Positions 1 through 8,301 are shown, counted from the first letter of the stretch. The stretch is DNA of 41,666 bases from Crocinitomix sp. (GCA_030836155.1 JAURQI010000071.1:1-41666); one strand, 5' to 3'. Numbers and translations are program-made. Notes: a model not told the origin generated them from the letters alone.

Positions 1-2
1 CT

Positions 3-956
3 ATCAAAAAAGCACTTGGATTTGCCCAGAACTATTATGTATTTGTATTGAATGGCGATACTTATTTCCCTATAAATATTCAAACCCTATATCAAAAGGA
101 TCCTGAATGTGTTATTGCCACACAACACATGGCTAATGCCAATCGTTACGGAACGCTTGTAACAGCGTCAAATCAAGTGATAGGGTTTAATGAAAAATCG
201 GCTACAAATTCAGGATTGATTAACGGAGGAATTTACCTTTTAAAAAGAAAAATAGCCCGCTTAATTCCTGATGGTAACGTAAGCTTTGAGACAGAAGTAT
301 TGCCTCAACTTTGTGCAGATCGAAGGGTAAACTATAAGGTATTTGAACAGTATTTTATGGACATCGGAATTCCTGCTGACTACCTAACCTTTCAAATGGA
401 CAGGAGCAGTATAGCATTGAATCATTTATCAATTGATAAATCGTGGACTTTATTTTTAGATAGAGACGGTGTCATTAATGAAAGGCTAATTGGCGACTAT
501 GTAAAAAGACTCGAAGAATTAAAGATAATTAAAGGTGTTCCGGAAGCGATTAAAAAATTCACCCATCGGTTTAAAAGAATTGTAGTCGTCACGAATCAAC
601 AGGGTATTGGCAAAGGACTCATGACTGCGGACGACTTGCATTTGATTCATAATAGGATTGAAGAGATCATCGAAAAAGCCGAAGGTCGTATTGAAAAATT
701 TTATTTTGCGCCACAATTAGCCAGTGAAAACAGTAATGATCGAAAACCAGGCACCGGCATGGGGTTAAAAGCCCAAGACGATTTTCCAGATATTAACTTT
801 GACAAATGCGTTATGATAGGTGACTCTGAGAGCGATATTGAGTTTGGTATGAAATTGGGAATGAAAACTATAATGTTAAAAACTGATCGTAACCTTATCA
901 CAAAAGCCGATTATATTTTTGAAAATTTGCACGAAGTTGCAAACGCACTAGAATAA
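3..956 (+). CDS. Sugar nucleotidyltransferase / HAD phosphatase fusion (HddC-GmhB-like), 5' partial
   Basis: The frame is open from the first bases of the window, so the start lies upstream; a TTG at 48 is an internal leucine codon. The first ~120 visible residues are the C-terminal half of a nucleotidyltransferase fold (LNGDTYF carrying the metal Asp, then NGGIYLL and FETEVLPQL). From about position 450 a HAD-IIIA domain follows: FLDRDGVIN (nucleophile Asp motif), VVTNQQGIGKG (Thr motif), RKPGTGM and MIGDSESDI (acidic motif). By family this would be bifunctional activation of a heptose or related sugar phosphate for LPS or glycan synthesis: the HAD half removes a phosphate and the other half makes the NDP-sugar. 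The Cys/His zinc loop of classical GmhB, normally just before RKP, is absent. The fusion is clear; the exact sugar is inferred. Confidence 0.8.
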   Translation: MKKALGFAQNYYVFVLNGDTYFPINIQTLYQKDPECVIATQHMANANRYGTLVTASNQVIGFNEKSATNSGLINGGIYLLKRKIARLIPDGNVSFETEVLPQLCADRRVNYKVFEQYFMDIGIPADYLTFQMDRSSIALNHLSIDKSWTLFLDRDGVINERLIGDYVKRLEELKIIKGVPEAIKKFTHRFKRIVVVTNQQGIGKGLMTADDLHLIHNRIEEIIEKAEGRIEKFYFAPQLASENSNDRKPGTGMGLKAQDDFPDINFDKCVMIGDSESDIEFGMKLGMKTIMLKTDRNLITKADYIFENLHEVANALE

Positions 957-962
957 CAAACA

Positions 963-1703
963 ATGAAAACAGGAATCCTCGCTCTCATATTATTTTTTGT
1001 GGCAAACATAGCCACCGCTCAGCTTAATCAAAAAGATGCACAAGGGCGTAAACAAGGGGTGTGGAAAAAACCACATCCAAACAACGCTGCATTTCAGTAT
1101 ATCGGTCAATTTAAAGACGATAAACCATATGGAGAGTTTACCTATTATTATCCTTCTGGAAAAACGAAGGCAATAATGAATTTCTCAGATAATGGACGTG
1201 TAAGTTATGCCAAAATGTATCATGAGACAGGGTATTTAATGGCTGCTGGTAAGTACATCAATCAAAAGAAGGACAGTACCTGGACACAATATGATGATCG
1301 CGGCATCATTAGCTATAAAGAAAGTTACAAACTAGGTGAACTGCATGGACAACGTGTAGTCTTTTACGAACCTATGAATGGTAAATATCGTGTGATGGAA
1401 TATTCTTATTGGAAAGATGGTATTCGTCATGGAGAATATAAAAAATATCACCCTAACTCAAGGTTAGCCGAAGAAGGCCGATATGTTGATGGAAACAAAG
1501 ATGGAGAAGTAAAACATTATCATCCAAACGGAAAAACTGCATTAATCGAGCGCTATAAATTTGCTGTAAAACACGGCTATCAAATTGTATACGACGAAAC
1601 CGGCAAACAAATTGGATATAAACTCTATTGGGAAGGCAAAGAATTAAAAGGCGAAGCGCTTCGCCGCAAAAAAGAAGAATTAAAGGCTGATCGTCCCGAT
1701 TAA
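963..1703 (+). CDS. Secreted MORN-like repeat protein (YwqK-type)
   Basis: The 246-residue product starts with a signal peptide (MKTGILALILFFVANIATAQ). The rest consists of about seven ~23-residue units of the form G-x-Y/W-x-x-Y-x-x-x-G-x-x-x, e.g. DGIRHGEYKKYHPNS and DGNKDGEVKHYHPNG. This is the MORN-variant repeat of proteins often annotated as YwqK antitoxin family. In Bacteroidota such proteins are usually exported with unknown role, so the antitoxin name should not be read as function. It follows the nucleotidyltransferase by 6 bp and is probably co-transcribed with it. The tail is lysine/glutamate-rich (RRKKEELK). No partner toxin is visible. Confidence 0.7.
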   Translation: MKTGILALILFFVANIATAQLNQKDAQGRKQGVWKKPHPNNAAFQYIGQFKDDKPYGEFTYYYPSGKTKAIMNFSDNGRVSYAKMYHETGYLMAAGKYINQKKDSTWTQYDDRGIISYKESYKLGELHGQRVVFYEPMNGKYRVMEYSYWKDGIRHGEYKKYHPNSRLAEEGRYVDGNKDGEVKHYHPNGKTALIERYKFAVKHGYQIVYDETGKQIGYKLYWEGKELKGEALRRKKEELKADRPD

Positions 1704-1831
1704 AACGATTGCGGATGTCAATCCTCTGACAATTAAAGTCAAAAGAATTATCTCACATAAAACCCAGCTGACTTAACCCAAAATCTACCCCATTCATCGA
1801 TTCTTTCTGTAACCATATTTAAAAATAATAG

Positions 1832-1839
1832 TATCTTTA
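1832..1839 (+). promoter_or_regulatory. Candidate -7 box TATCTTTA upstream of the SiaC-like gene
   Basis: TATCTTTA matches the Bacteroidota -7 consensus TAnnTTTG at all but the last base and lies 16 bp before the ATG at 1856. No clear TTG -33 element is visible, so support is limited to the box and its position. Confidence 0.3.
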
Positions 1840-1855
1840 TAGAAAATAAGAAGTT

Positions 1856-2239
1856 ATGTCCTTATTGATAGAAGGTGATAAAAGATGTCCTAGAATTGAA
1901 GTGAATACTTCAGAGGGATTAATTGAAATCTCTGGTATCTCGCTTCCTGAAAATCCGTACAACTATTATTTGCCTTTACACAAGAAATTGGATAGTTATA
2001 TTAAGGATCCTAAAGAGATGACCAAACTAAACTTTCGTTTAGAGTACTTCAATACGGGCTCTGCGCTGGCGCTCCGAAATACCATTCAAAAATTATGCGA
2101 CCACCTTCCTGAAGGAACCCTTGAAGTAAAATGGTATTATGAAGAGGACGATGTTGACATGCTGGATTCCGGCGAGGAATTTGCAACTATTTTTCCTAGA
2201 GCTAACTTCGAAATCATTGAAGTTGAAGAATTCGAATAA
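1856..2239 (+). CDS. SiaC-family regulatory phosphoprotein (DUF1987)
   Basis: The 127-residue product matches the SiaC/DUF1987 family over its full length: CPRIEVNTSEGLIEISG, SLPENPYNYYLPL and LNFRLEYFNTGSALALRN, then an acidic C-terminus. In Pseudomonas aeruginosa SiaC is the antagonist switched by phosphorylation in the SiaABCD pathway and it activates the diguanylate cyclase SiaD; the phosphorylated Thr sits in the conserved EYFNT motif, here Thr67. No SiaA phosphatase, SiaB kinase or SiaD cyclase is encoded nearby, so it is an orphan in this window. It converges on rsmG with 1 bp between the stop codons and no visible terminator. The family call is firm; the target is unknown. Confidence 0.8.
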   Translation: MSLLIEGDKRCPRIEVNTSEGLIEISGISLPENPYNYYLPLHKKLDSYIKDPKEMTKLNFRLEYFNTGSALALRNTIQKLCDHLPEGTLEVKWYYEEDDVDMLDSGEEFATIFPRANFEIIEVEEFE

Positions 2240-2240
2240 G

Positions 2241-2873
2241 CTACATCATGTTGACATAGACAACCTGTTTTGTCTCAAAAAAAGGCAGCTCAAATACATG
2301 ATTTAACGCAAAGAATTCTGTATCACGCTTGACATCTTTAAATTCCTCTGTCAAATCTCCACCTTTTAAATAAAATATCCCATTTGGATAGGCATTTTTT
2401 TGATTTGAACTGAAACGTTCTCTAACCCATGGAATGAATCTGTCAATATGTGTAACGGCCCGACTTACAACAAAATCAAATTGCCCTTTTATCTTTTCAG
2501 CGCGCTCATGATAAGCCGTAACATTGGATAACTCCAGCTCCTCGGCGACAGCCTTAGCGACTTTTATTTTCTTTCCGATCGAATCAACCAATACAAAATT
2601 CGCTTCTGGAAATAATATCGCTAAAGGTATACCTGGAAATCCTCCTCCAGTTCCGACATCTAAAATTTTAGAACCCGGCTTAAAATCAACCATCTGTGCT
2701 ATACCTAAAGAATGCAAAACATGACGTTCATAGAACAAGTCCATATCTTTTCTGCTGATCACATTGATCTTTTCATTCCACTCCGCATATAACGGACCTA
2801 GTGCAGTAAATTGAGCTTTCTGCTTTTCAGTTAATGATGGAAAATATTCAAATATTAGATCTACTGAGATCAT
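2241..2873 (-). CDS. rsmG: 16S rRNA (guanine527-N7)-methyltransferase RsmG
   Basis: The 210-residue product methylates G527 N7 of 16S rRNA using S-adenosylmethionine. It has the family signature WNEKINVISRKD and HVLHSLG at residues 32-56, the SAM-binding loop KILDVGTGGGFPGIPLA at 69-85, the acidic strand-2 end (LVDSIGKKIK) and FDFVVSRAV near residue 132. Length is typical. Its ATG overlaps the TGA of the upstream sigma-factor gene (shared ATGA at 2870-2873), so the two are translationally coupled on the minus strand. Confidence 0.95.
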   Translation of the reverse strand: MISVDLIFEYFPSLTEKQKAQFTALGPLYAEWNEKINVISRKDMDLFYERHVLHSLGIAQMVDFKPGSKILDVGTGGGFPGIPLAILFPEANFVLVDSIGKKIKVAKAVAEELELSNVTAYHERAEKIKGQFDFVVSRAVTHIDRFIPWVRERFSSNQKNAYPNGIFYLKGGDLTEEFKDVKRDTEFFALNHVFELPFFETKQVVYVNMM

Positions 2874-3475
2874 ATCGAATCTCTTGTATTCTTAATCATG
2901 TCAGCTAAGAACGCCCTTGCTCTGAATAACTGGGCTTTTACCGTCCCTAACGGCAAATCCATTTCGGATGCAATTTCGTCATATGATAACTCTTGGAAAT
3001 AACGCTTTTCGATCAGGTCACGATAACGAGGCTTTAATTTCTTAACAATCTCACGCATCAAAACAACCTTCTCTGCATGCATTGTTTCCTCTTCAGGGTC
3101 TTTCTCTGTTGATTTAACATCAATACCGACACGCTCACCATCATTGTTCGTATATGCCGCGTCCATCGAAGTCACCTTAATCCGTTTTTTACGAATAAAA
3201 TCGATCGCATTATTCGAGGCTATTTTAAACAGCCAGGTGCTAAAAGCATAACTTGGAGAATATTGGTGCAGCCGATTAAAGGCTTTGCCAAATGCTTCAA
3301 TCGTTAAATCCTCTGCATCATCCTCTGTTCGAACCATTTTAAGCATCATGTAATAAATGGACTCGCGGTACATCTCCATCAGCTCAGCATACGCCAACTG
3401 ATCGCCATTCATCGCTTTTTCAACTAATGCAAGGTCTCTTTTACCTTTTTCTGATAGCTTATTTTTGTTTACCAT
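2870..3475 (-). CDS. RNA polymerase ECF-type sigma-70 factor
   Basis: The 201-residue product has sigma region 2 (DAEDLTIEAFGKAFNRL, then FSTWLFKIASNNAIDFIRKK) at about residues 53-98 and sigma region 4 (ELSYDEIASEMDLPLGTVK, then AQLFRARAFL, a helix-turn-helix) at about 165-193. A charged ~45-residue linker joins them. It directs RNA polymerase to alternative promoters; its regulon cannot be read from the sequence. It sits between a glycosyltransferase (7-bp overlap upstream) and rsmG (4-bp overlap downstream). No anti-sigma factor gene is adjacent, so control may be transcriptional or by a remote factor. Confidence 0.9.
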   Translation of the reverse strand: MVNKNKLSEKGKRDLALVEKAMNGDQLAYAELMEMYRESIYYMMLKMVRTEDDAEDLTIEAFGKAFNRLHQYSPSYAFSTWLFKIASNNAIDFIRKKRIKVTSMDAAYTNNDGERVGIDVKSTEKDPEEETMHAEKVVLMREIVKKLKPRYRDLIEKRYFQELSYDEIASEMDLPLGTVKAQLFRARAFLADMIKNTRDSI

Positions 3476-4602
3476 TTAGAGGCGTCTCTTCTTTCTGATG
3501 AATAATAAACAAATGGCATTAAAACAAAATGCACCAACTCAAAAACCGGATAAAAACCGATTAAATTTTTTGTCTTCAGTTTCTTTAACACCAAACCATT
3601 AACAATCCAGTATAATAGAAAGCGAAAAACAATTAATGCAGTAGCAAATAACCACCATTTGTAATTAAAGAGTAAAATAAAGAAAGATATAAGCATGAAA
3701 ATCATGCTACTCGGGAATATTCCTAAAAACAGCTTGTTAATAAGTCTATATTTTGACGCGGTTGTATAGTGCCTTTGTTTCTGCTTAAACCAGCCTCTCC
3801 AAGTCTTTTTTGGGATAGAATAAACAAATGTTTCAGCATCCAAAGCGACACCCGTGTTTTTCCGCCTTGCTGCATCTTGCACAAACAAATCATCATCCCC
3901 AGATTGAATGTGGTAATGCTTTTTAAATCCTCCCACTTCAAAAAATAATGATTTAGTATAGGCTAAATTACGCCCTACCCCCATATAAGGTAAGCCAAGT
4001 TTTGCTGCACCTAAATAGGTAATCGCAATCTGTGTCGCATCAAAACGAATCATTTTATTGAGTATGCCCTTAGACCTTTCATAAGGACCAACACCCAAAA
4101 CGATCGATTTCTCTCCCACGAACTGAGCCATCATTCCTTTTATCCATTGATTTGAATTTGGAAAACAATCAGCATCTAACAATAATAAATGTTCATGTTT
4201 AGCACCTTTTATACCCACCGTTAGGGGAACTTTTTTTCCAAATTTTCGATGCCTATTTTTTTCTAATTCAATATATCGCAAATGGGGATATTTCTCCTGA
4301 TAGGCCTTTAAAATTTGACGAGAATCATCTACACTTTGATCGTTAACCACAATTACTTCAAAGTCTGGATAGTCTTGTTCAAGTATAATAGGCAAATGTT
4401 TAAATAAATTATCCTCTTCATTACGAGCACAAAGAATAACGGAAACCGGAAACCGAACATCCTGAACAGAAGGCGTTTTACTAAATAAAAGTCGTGCCTG
4501 AACCAAAAAGAGATAAATGATTTGTGTCAGCACAGCAGCACAAAAGATCAAAAAGACGATCCCGTTAAAATCAAATGAAATTTCCGGAAAAAATGATGCC
4601 AT
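3469..4602 (-). CDS. Membrane glycosyltransferase family 2
   Basis: The 377-residue product is a GT-A fold inverting glycosyltransferase. It has an N-terminal membrane segment (about 14-36), the catalytic domain with SVILCARNEEDNL (54-66), VIVVNDQSVDDS (83-94) and the metal-binding DAD at 143-145, an acidic GDDDLF near 235 and the QKQRHYTTASKY motif near 272 that resembles the QxxRW element of processive GT2 enzymes. Two or three C-terminal membrane helices follow (about 290-365). It probably transfers sugar to a lipid or polymer acceptor at the inner membrane; donor and acceptor are unknown. It is first in a minus-strand operon with the sigma factor and rsmG, and is divergent from tgt. Confidence 0.85.
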   Translation of the reverse strand: MASFFPEISFDFNGIVFLIFCAAVLTQIIYLFLVQARLLFSKTPSVQDVRFPVSVILCARNEEDNLFKHLPIILEQDYPDFEVIVVNDQSVDDSRQILKAYQEKYPHLRYIELEKNRHRKFGKKVPLTVGIKGAKHEHLLLLDADCFPNSNQWIKGMMAQFVGEKSIVLGVGPYERSKGILNKMIRFDATQIAITYLGAAKLGLPYMGVGRNLAYTKSLFFEVGGFKKHYHIQSGDDDLFVQDAARRKNTGVALDAETFVYSIPKKTWRGWFKQKQRHYTTASKYRLINKLFLGIFPSSMIFMLISFFILLFNYKWWLFATALIVFRFLLYWIVNGLVLKKLKTKNLIGFYPVFELVHFVLMPFVYYSSERRDASKW

Positions 4603-4643
4603 ATCTTAGTTTATTGCTCCCGCTGATTACCTACCCACAAAAG

Positions 4644-4672
4644 TTGTCATTATTTAATATCATGTATATTTG
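4644..4672 (+). promoter_or_regulatory. Bacteroidota-type promoter of tgt
   Basis: TTG at 4644-4646 (-33 element) and TATATTTG at 4665-4672 (-7 element, full match to TAnnTTTG) are separated by 18 bp, the expected spacing for the primary sigma factor of this phylum. The ATG of tgt is 23 bp further on. This is the best promoter match in the window. Confidence 0.55.
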
Positions 4673-4695
4673 CAAGGTTATTTTTTATCAACAAA

Positions 4696-5826
4696 ATGAA
4701 CTTCAAACTAGAACATACTGATTCCAAATCTAAAGCACGAACCGGAACACTGGAAACAGATCATGGTACAATACAAACACCAATCTTTATGCCTGTTGGT
4801 ACTGCTGGTACAGTAAAAGGAGTTCATCAACACGAATTAAAAGATGATATTAAAGCGCAGATTATTCTGGGCAACACCTATCACCTATACCTTAAACCGG
4901 GCTTAGAAGTGATTGAAGAAGCTGGAGGACTCCATAAATTTAATGGGTGGGACTTGCCTTTATTAACGGATAGCGGGGGATATCAAGTCTATTCACTTTC
5001 AAATACGCGTAAAATCGATGAAAACGGGGTTGAATTTAGATCGCATATTGATGGAAGTGCACATTATTTCACACCTGAAAGAGCAATCGACATCCAGCGA
5101 ATCATCGGTGCGGATATCATCATGGCATTTGATGAGTGTACCCCCTTTCCTTGTGAATATAATTATGCGAAAGATTCTATGGAGATGACCCATCGCTGGT
5201 TAAAAAGATGTATCGACCAAATGGATACAACAAATCCGCTCTATGGACACAAGCAAACATTATTCCCTATTGTACAAGGAAGTACGTATAAGGATTTAAG
5301 AATAAAAAGCGCTGAAACCATTGCTTCTTTTGACCTTCCTGGAAATGCCATTGGCGGTCTTTCCGTTGGAGAGCCTGCGGAAGATTTATATGCGATGACG
5401 GATATAGTATGCTCCGTCTTGCCTAAAGAAAAACCACGCTATTTAATGGGAGTTGGAACACCAGCGAATCTTTTAGAGTGCATCGCTTTAGGTGTAGACA
5501 TGTTTGATTGTGTTATGCCAACACGAAACGCAAGACACGGCATGTTATTTACACGCAAAGGCATCATGAACATGAAAAACGCAAAATGGAAAAAGGATTT
5601 TTCTCCACTTGATGAAGAAGGCACTTCCTATGTCGATAGTTTCTATTCCAAAGCCTACGTAAGACACCTTTTTCACACAAAAGAATACTTGGCCATGCAG
5701 ATTGCTAGCATTCACAACCTTGCTTTTTATCTTTGGCTTGTTGGTGAAGCACGCAATCAAATTCAAAATGATACGTTTAGTCAGTGGAAGGATGAAATGG
5801 TACCTAAATTGAGTCGAAAGATATAA
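4696..5826 (+). CDS. tgt: tRNA-guanine(34) transglycosylase (queuosine)
   Basis: The 376-residue product exchanges guanine-34 of GUN-anticodon tRNAs for the queuosine precursor preQ1. It shows GTAGTVKG, LGNTYHLYLKPG, the catalytic Asp in TDSGGYQVYS (Asp92) and the nucleophile Asp in DMFDCVMPTRNARHG (Asp271), with GNAIGGLSVGE and LMGVGTPANLL between them. The usual C-x-C-x2-C zinc cluster near residue 310 is missing: the equivalent stretch reads EEGTSYVDSFYSKAY, while the fourth ligand position is kept as IHNL (His340). This may be a lineage-wide feature. The gene is followed after 2 bp by an LptF/G permease and is probably the first gene of that operon. Confidence 0.95.
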   Translation: MNFKLEHTDSKSKARTGTLETDHGTIQTPIFMPVGTAGTVKGVHQHELKDDIKAQIILGNTYHLYLKPGLEVIEEAGGLHKFNGWDLPLLTDSGGYQVYSLSNTRKIDENGVEFRSHIDGSAHYFTPERAIDIQRIIGADIIMAFDECTPFPCEYNYAKDSMEMTHRWLKRCIDQMDTTNPLYGHKQTLFPIVQGSTYKDLRIKSAETIASFDLPGNAIGGLSVGEPAEDLYAMTDIVCSVLPKEKPRYLMGVGTPANLLECIALGVDMFDCVMPTRNARHGMLFTRKGIMNMKNAKWKKDFSPLDEEGTSYVDSFYSKAYVRHLFHTKEYLAMQIASIHNLAFYLWLVGEARNQIQNDTFSQWKDEMVPKLSRKI

Positions 5827-5828
5827 CT

Positions 5829-6902
5829 GTGCTAACCAAATTGGATCGATATATTATTAAAAAGTTTTTGGGGACTTTTATCTTCATTCTCTTTTTGCTG
5901 ATGTCGATCAGTATTGTATTTGACCTATCGGAAAAATTGAACGAGTTTATCGCGAATGGCGCTCCTTGGGATCAAATAATCCTGGTATATTATTCTAACT
6001 TTTTTGTCCAATACGGTACGCAGTTCAGTTACCTCATCAATTTTATTTCGGTTATTTGGTTTACCTCTAAAATGGCGGGCAACACCGAAATTGTGCCAAT
6101 CTTATCAGCTGGTGTCAGCTTCAACCGCTTCCTAAGACCTTATTTTATTGCTTCTGCTATTCTTGTTGCCGCTACAATCATGGTGTATAATTTTGTATTA
6201 CCTGGGTCAAATAAAGCGAGATTAGAGTTTGAAGAAACGTATTACCGAGATCCGGGCAGTAAGCGAAATGTATTTATGCAACTTAATGATGATGATATCC
6301 TCCATTTCTCCAGTTATAACGGAATAAAAAGGGAAATCAGTAACTTCTCTTTGGAGCACTATAATGAAGAGCAATTAACATACACTTTCAAAGCGCGTTT
6401 AGCTGAAGGAGATAGCACGAATAACGATTGGCATTTCCAAAGTGTAGAAATCAGGCATATGGGTGCGTTTAATGACGACTATCGATATTACGCAGAACTG
6501 GACACAACCATGGAGTTCGGAATTTCAGATTTGGTTTTTAGACCGAATAAAATTGACGCCATGAATAATAAAGAATTGGATGAATTCATAAAAGAACAAG
6601 AAAAGAGTGGATCAGAAAAAATAGCTTTCTATCGCGTAAAAAAGCATGAAAGATGGGCATCTCCTTTCGCTATTTTCATTCTTACGCTCATTGGTGTTTC
6701 GGTCTCCAGCAAAAAATCGCGGGGCGGCTTGGGAATTAACATTGCCATCGGATTAGGTATTTGCGTTTTATATATTTTCGCGATGCAAATGACCACAGTT
6801 GCCGCAATTAACGTGGGATTCACTCCACTTTGGGCGGTTTGGTTACCGAATATTATTTTTAGTATTATCGCTTATTATTTATACTTAAAAGCACCTAAAT
6901 AA
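5829..6902 (+). CDS. LptF/LptG-family LPS export permease
   Basis: The 357-residue product belongs to the YjgP/YjgQ family, the inner-membrane part of the LptBFG ABC transporter that extracts lipopolysaccharide toward the outer membrane. There are three N-terminal membrane segments (about 12-34, 55-75 and 100-122), a periplasmic jelly-roll domain of about 120 residues, and three C-terminal segments (about 277-295, 302-320 and 332-352). The opening LDRYIIKKFLGTF is typical of the family. The start is GTG at 5829, 2 bp after the tgt stop. The stop at 6900-6902 shares one base with the next ATG. Whether it plays the LptF or LptG role cannot be decided here; the tgt neighbour fits a common Bacteroidota arrangement. 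Confidence 0.9.
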   Translation: MLTKLDRYIIKKFLGTFIFILFLLMSISIVFDLSEKLNEFIANGAPWDQIILVYYSNFFVQYGTQFSYLINFISVIWFTSKMAGNTEIVPILSAGVSFNRFLRPYFIASAILVAATIMVYNFVLPGSNKARLEFEETYYRDPGSKRNVFMQLNDDDILHFSSYNGIKREISNFSLEHYNEEQLTYTFKARLAEGDSTNNDWHFQSVEIRHMGAFNDDYRYYAELDTTMEFGISDLVFRPNKIDAMNNKELDEFIKEQEKSGSEKIAFYRVKKHERWASPFAIFILTLIGVSVSSKKSRGGLGINIAIGLGICVLYIFAMQMTTVAAINVGFTPLWAVWLPNIIFSIIAYYLYLKAPK

Positions 6903-7321
6903 TGCCTCTTAACACAAATATTCCTTTAGCTCAAATCAATGCGTTTTCAAAAGACACTTTACTTGAGCATCTCGCTATTGAAGTAACGGAAATCGGTCAT
7001 GATTTCATAACTGCAACGATGCCCGTCGATAAAAGGACACATCAGCCAGCTGGCTTATTACATGGAGGTGCAAGCGCTGCATTAATTGAAAGTTTAGGTT
7101 CAATGGGTTCTTCCCTAATTGTCGACATGAACAAATTCGCAATTGTTGGTGTTGAAGTGAATGCAAATCATACCCGAGGGGTAAAAACCGGAAAGGTTAT
7201 TGGTACGGCCAAAATTGTCCATGAAGGTAGAAAGACACATGTTTGGCAAGCCGACATTCATAATGAAGAAGGTAAATTGGTTTGCACTGGACGTCTAACC
7301 GTCATTATAATTGAAAAATAA
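6902..7321 (+). CDS. menI: 1,4-dihydroxy-2-naphthoyl-CoA thioesterase (hotdog fold)
   Basis: The 139-residue product is a single hotdog-domain thioesterase. The signature ATMPVDKRTHQPAGLLHGG with Glu63 in LIESLGS matches Escherichia coli MenI (YdiI) closely, including the position of the catalytic Glu; GVEVNANHTRGVKTG and GRLTVIII are also shared in pattern. MenI hydrolyses DHNA-CoA in menaquinone synthesis. The next gene encodes isochorismate synthase, the first step of the same pathway, which supports the specific call over a generic PaaI-type thioesterase. Its start overlaps the permease stop by one base. Confidence 0.82.
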   Translation: MPLNTNIPLAQINAFSKDTLLEHLAIEVTEIGHDFITATMPVDKRTHQPAGLLHGGASAALIESLGSMGSSLIVDMNKFAIVGVEVNANHTRGVKTGKVIGTAKIVHEGRKTHVWQADIHNEEGKLVCTGRLTVIIIEK

Positions 7322-7389
7322 AAGCTATTCAGGCATATATTGCATATCGTTTACCACAAACGGCGCAAATCACTGCACCGCAATATTAT

Positions 7390-8301
7390 ATGGCCGAAAG
7401 TGTCAAAATAGACGATCTTAAAGAGGATATGAACGAAGGCCTTATTTTTCATGACTTTTTAGGCAAGGATATTTATCATTTCAAGAATTTGAATCCAATT
7501 AAAGTGGATGATTTTTCGCTTTGTCAATTAAGCGCTGAAGAAACTTCAACAGAAGAAACTGCTTACAGAGCGGATTTCGAAAAAATCCATCAATCTATTG
7601 AAAGTGGTGCATTTGATAAGGTCATTCTATCCCGCATCAAGGTCATGCCCACTCAAAAATCAGCACTGGAAATTTTTGAGCGTTTAAACGACTATTATCA
7701 AAACACCTTTAATTATATTATATCTTGTCCTGAGCTAGGTACCTGGATTGGAGCAAGTCCTGAAACATTGGTTTCGATTGATCAACTAAAAATCAAAACC
7801 ATGTCACTAGCCGGCACGAAAACTGCCGATGATAACTGGACGCAAAAGGAAATAGACGAGCAAAATTTTGTAACGGAGGCTATAATAACGAATCTAGAAA
7901 AAGTGAATTGCTCCGAAATTCAAGCAAACGGTCCAAATACGATTACTGCTGGCCCAATCGAGCATCTCCAAACAAAAATAACAGCTAGGCTTTCAAACGA
8001 ATCAGATTGGGTGAAACTTGTTCATGAGCTACACCCTACCCCTGCCGTTTGTGGAATACCAACCGAAGCATCAAAAAGGCTTATCCATCAGGTTGAAAAA
8101 CACGATCGTAATTTCTACACAGGCTATATCGGTCTCTTGTCAAAAAAACACAAACAGTTCTTTGTCAATTTGAGATGTATGGAATTACTGAAAGGATGTG
8201 CCAAACTATATGTTGGCGGTGGACTAACAGCTGATTCAAAACCAGACCTTGAATGGTTAGAAACAGAACGTAAATCCATAACATTAAGCAATTGTCTTTA
8301 A
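7390..8301 (+). CDS. menF: Isochorismate synthase (menaquinone), start uncertain
   Basis: This chorismate-binding enzyme converts chorismate to isochorismate. Visible motifs are VILSRIKV (78-85), the strand TWIGASPETLV (118-128), KTMSLAGT (136-143), ELHPTPAVCGIPTEAS (213-228), FYTGYIGLL (242-250) and LYVGGGLT near 275. The first ATG in frame is at 7390, giving 303 residues, but the frame is open back to 7315 and reads KAIQAYIAYRLPQTAQ, which resembles the N-terminus of Bacteroidota homologues. No ATG, GTG or TTG occurs in that stretch; only ATA (7318) and ATT (7327, 7339) could start it. The true protein may therefore be about 21-24 residues longer. It forms an operon with menI. Confidence 0.88.
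   Translation: MAESVKIDDLKEDMNEGLIFHDFLGKDIYHFKNLNPIKVDDFSLCQLSAEETSTEETAYRADFEKIHQSIESGAFDKVILSRIKVMPTQKSALEIFERLNDYYQNTFNYIISCPELGTWIGASPETLVSIDQLKIKTMSLAGTKTADDNWTQKEIDEQNFVTEAIITNLEKVNCSEIQANGPNTITAGPIEHLQTKITARLSNESDWVKLVHELHPTPAVCGIPTEASKRLIHQVEKHDRNFYTGYIGLLSKKHKQFFVNLRCMELLKGCAKLYVGGGLTADSKPDLEWLETERKSITLSNCL

Noticed and set aside
2524-2724. A plus-strand ORF inside rsmG, one of several similar antisense ORFs across conserved genes.
   Set aside because: It is antisense to a well-conserved SAM-binding region, with no homology pattern of its own.
6845-6853. A TACCGAATA 9-mer in the LptF/G gene, and another near 12157 in the adhesin gene.
   Set aside because: Both are single copies inside coding sequence with no partner 21 bp away, unlike the three intergenic pairs.
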